From NCBI GenBank assembly GCA_003514765.1, contig DOOY01000348.1, positions 1-8,432 on the forward strand: 8,432 bases of DNA, read 5' to 3'. Source of the stretch: Nitrosomonas sp. GTDB lineage: Bacteria > Pseudomonadota > Gammaproteobacteria > Burkholderiales > Nitrosomonadaceae. A program made the position numbers and the translations under genes. The notes under the pieces are model-generated. The model was not told the DNA's origin. It searched no databases and was given only the letters and a program-made list of their open reading frames with translations. Below, piece by piece: positions 7,000 to 8,432 of the stretch (positions are counted from its first letter, which is position 1; each line of letters opens with the position of its first letter).

Positions 7000-7455
7000 C
7001 TAATCGACGTTATCACGTGTCAGGGCAAAATCAAGCACCCGCGTTTTTCCCCACCATACTTTGCCGAGATAGACCCCCGGTTCTATTTCACGAATTTCGT
7101 CGCGGATTACTTTGGCTACAAATGAAGTTTTGGAATAGTCGATGACGATAGTATCTTTACCATCCAGCCAGCTTTTATCGCGATATACCTTGGCAACAAT
7201 GAATGACAGGCTGAACGGCGTAATTTTATTCACAAGCAGGCCTGCCTGTCCATCGGGGCAGAAAAGATCGAATACTTTGCCTTGCCACGCGAGCAGGCGG
7301 GCAAAAGCGGCAACAATTTTGGAAAATATAGAACCCGCTAATATTGCGGTGCCATGCGTATCGCCACTCGGAATGTTGCCCGGTTCGGCGTTACGATAGA
7401 TTTCATCAAGCTCCTCACGCGATTTGCTCAACCAGGTTTTTACCGTATTATTCAT
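7000..7455 (-). CDS. Conserved protein of unknown function, first gene of the operon
   Basis: A 151-residue protein without a signal peptide or a membrane helix long enough to be convincing. I recognise the pattern as a conserved uncharacterised bacterial family but cannot assign a domain name. Visible blocks are LDEIYRNAEPGNIPSGDTHG (16-35), LLAWQGKVFD (54-63), NKITPFSL (76-83), a DGKDTIVIDYSKTS stretch (98-111), IRDEIREIEPGVYLGKVWW (117-135) and VLDFAL (140-145). Alternating beta-rich blocks ending in PGVYLG suggest a small lipocalin-like or other beta-barrel fold that might bind a lipid; this is only a guess from residue pattern. AAGGAG lies 8 bases before the ATG, the best ribosome site in the operon after those of the two hydrolases. 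It leads the operon behind the promoter at 7561-7589, with 39 bp to the next gene. Confidence 0.8.
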   Translation of the reverse strand: MNNTVKTWLSKSREELDEIYRNAEPGNIPSGDTHGTAILAGSIFSKIVAAFARLLAWQGKVFDLFCPDGQAGLLVNKITPFSLSFIVAKVYRDKSWLDGKDTIVIDYSKTSFVAKVIRDEIREIEPGVYLGKVWWGKTRVLDFALTRDNVD

Positions 7456-7463
7456 TTTCGTTA

Positions 7464-7469
7464 CTCCTT
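7464..7469 (-). promoter_or_regulatory. Shine-Dalgarno site of the first operon gene
   Basis: AAGGAG on the minus strand, 8 bases before the ATG at 7453-7455. Confidence 0.75.
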
Positions 7470-7560
7470 AAAAATTTGAAAATTTACTCAAAAATTATTA
7501 ATTCCAAGAGAACAAAATGCCTGAACAGCTGAAAAAACTTACTTATATGATGATTAAAAA

Positions 7561-7589
7561 ATAATAGAATCTATCCATTTTTTTAACAA
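7561..7589 (-). promoter_or_regulatory. Candidate sigma70 promoter of the haem-enzyme operon
   Basis: On the minus strand, TTGTTA (7584-7589, 4 of 6 consensus bases) is followed after exactly 17 bases by TATTAT (7561-7566, 5 of 6). The implied transcription start near 7554 gives a leader of roughly 100 bases before the ATG at 7455. The region is AT-rich, so chance matches are not rare, but spacing, location and orientation all fit. I saw no clear operator next to it. Confidence 0.5.
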
Positions 7590-8037
7590 TAAAGCTAATA
7601 ATGACTTTAGCACAATCCTTATAAAACGTACAAGAAACATTATTAGTACTGATTCAATTTTCTGTTGGGAGTGGTGCAGCATTCACTGAACTGGTTCATC
7701 AGGATGTGGGATTCTTAAACGATATAGCGGTTCTGACAATTGCTTCAACGCGGTACCGGAACATCATTTGAGTTGGCGGCAGATTAACATTGCAGGCCGA
7801 CGGTTTAATCAGTATTCTTGACAAAGGGATCCTTTTGTTGCCGAAATCCTTACCGCCAGCAATGCTGAAAAGATGACTCTGATTACCATCTTTAAAATTG
7901 GTGGTTTACGGTTCTGGTACCTGGTACGTGTTTTCTTCAGGCAAAGTTATACAGCTGTTTTGCCGCGCGCACATTGTATTTGCTTGAAAAATAATTTTAA
8001 GTATGATGTTAATACGCTTTTCTATAAAGTTGATGTT
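7590..8037. other. Divergent intergenic region, possibly with decayed coding sequence
   Basis: About 450 bases between the operon promoter and the plus-strand DUF5995 gene. The part near 7590-7660 is AT-rich. From about 7670 composition becomes more like coding DNA. Several frames stay open for 35 to 75 codons, including plus-strand 7822-8037 and minus-strand 7698-7905, but none has a good start with a ribosome site and none matches a family I know. A perfect 7-bp tandem duplication (CTGGTAC twice, 7914-7927) lies here and would shift any frame crossing it. I therefore call no gene. The stretch could be the remnant of one. Confidence 0.4.
7980..8007 (+). promoter_or_regulatory. Weak candidate promoter of the DUF5995 gene
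   Basis: TTGCTT (7980-7985, only TTG matching consensus) and TATGAT (8002-8007, 5 of 6) are 16 bases apart. The start would fall about 25 bases before the ATG at 8038. The -35 is poor, so this is tentative. Confidence 0.25.
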
Positions 8038-8432
8038 ATGTCTAATACAACATTTCCCGACTCAATCTCGACACCGGCATCATCGATTGATGACGCGATC
8101 AGCCAGATAACCCACATCATTAACTGGGCAAAGCAAAATGATTCGCGCATCGGGTATTTTGCAGCGCTATATCGTCAGATCCTGGAACAAACAAAAATAA
8201 GAATCGAACAAAATGTGTTTGATAACGAACCGCGCGTAACCCGGCTTACTGTTATATTTGCTAACCGCTATATCCATGCGTGCTTTCAATATTTAACAGG
8301 ACAGTTGCCATCCCGGTCCTGGCTCGCCGCATTTCATGAAACCAAACGCTGGCGGCCCATTGTGTTACAGCACTTGTTATTGGGTATGAATGCGCACATT
8401 AATCTTGATCTGGGAATAGCGGTTGTGGATAC
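8038..8432 (+). CDS. DUF5995-like protein (C-terminus cut by window edge)
   Basis: The frame is open from the ATG at 8038-8040 to the right edge, giving 131 complete codons with no stop. Key blocks are SRIGYFAALYRQI (37-49), FDNEPRVTRLTVIFANRYI (61-79), RSWLAAFHETKRWRPIVLQH (93-112) and LLLGMNAHINLDLGIAVV (113-130). The last block, with its Asn-Ala-His-Ile-Asn and Asp-Leu, is the hallmark of the DUF5995 family, an all-helical family of unknown function. His and Asp residues in that block could bind a metal, but this is not established. No export signal is seen. The frame extends upstream to an ATG at 7873 without a family match in the added 55 residues, so 8038 is preferred. The ribosome site is weak. 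The gene diverges from the haem-enzyme operon and may share regulation through the common intergenic region. Confidence 0.8.
   Translation, partial: MSNTTFPDSISTPASSIDDAISQITHIINWAKQNDSRIGYFAALYRQILEQTKIRIEQNVFDNEPRVTRLTVIFANRYIHACFQYLTGQLPSRSWLAAFHETKRWRPIVLQHLLLGMNAHINLDLGIAVVD

Noticed and set aside
7821..7838. Near-perfect 18-bp palindrome centred on GGATCC, a possible operator.
   Set aside because: Eight of nine pairs match, but a site this good is expected about once by chance in 8.4 kb. It has no second copy and does not overlap either candidate promoter.
7873..8037. In-frame upstream ATG giving a 55-residue N-terminal extension of the DUF5995 protein.
   Set aside because: There is no ribosome site, and the extra residues show none of the family's features. 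The family-like region begins just after the ATG at 8038.

Overview
The window looks like a piece of a Gram-negative bacterial chromosome, probably a proteobacterium. This rests on tightly packed genes, plain Shine-Dalgarno sites (AGGAGG, GGGAGGA, AAGGAG, AGAGGG), a stop/start overlap and the protein families present. I cannot name a genus. I see no rRNA, tRNA, CRISPR array or intact insertion sequence.

Layout. Six genes lie on the minus strand and read right to left from about 7455 to 1. They are a 151-aa conserved protein of unknown function (7000-7455), a 436-aa membrane protein with an internally duplicated domain (5650-6960), a DyP-type haem peroxidase (4121-5635), a catalase-like haem protein (2910-4124), a patatin-like phospholipase with C-terminal membrane helices (888-2633), and an alpha/beta hydrolase of the DUF900 type cut by the left edge (1-798). 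The first four are tightly spaced (39 bp, 14 bp, then a 4-base overlap) and are almost certainly one transcript. A good sigma70-type promoter sits at 7561-7589. The patatin gene follows after 276 bp with no convincing terminator, and the DUF900 gene after 89 bp. A divergent plus-strand gene of the DUF5995 type starts at 8038 and runs off the right edge. The 582-bp divergent gap (7456-8037) holds the promoter and possibly decayed coding sequence.

How the genes may work together (inference). Two haem enzymes sit with a phospholipase-like enzyme and a second serine hydrolase. The catalase-like protein keeps the haem Tyr/Arg pair, but the residue before its distal His is Thr, as in coral allene oxide synthase, and the usual distal Asn motif is absent. 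None of the enzymes has an obvious export signal, and at least two products carry membrane helices. The most economical idea is a membrane-associated lipid-oxidation pathway: the patatin releases or transfers acyl chains, and the DyP and catalase-like proteins make or convert fatty-acid hydroperoxides. Peroxide detoxification with membrane repair is the main alternative.

The leftmost gene is visibly more AT-rich than the operon (18 and 15 G/C in bases 1-60 and 601-660, against 37 and 27 in 4621-4680 and 5041-5100), so it may have a separate origin.
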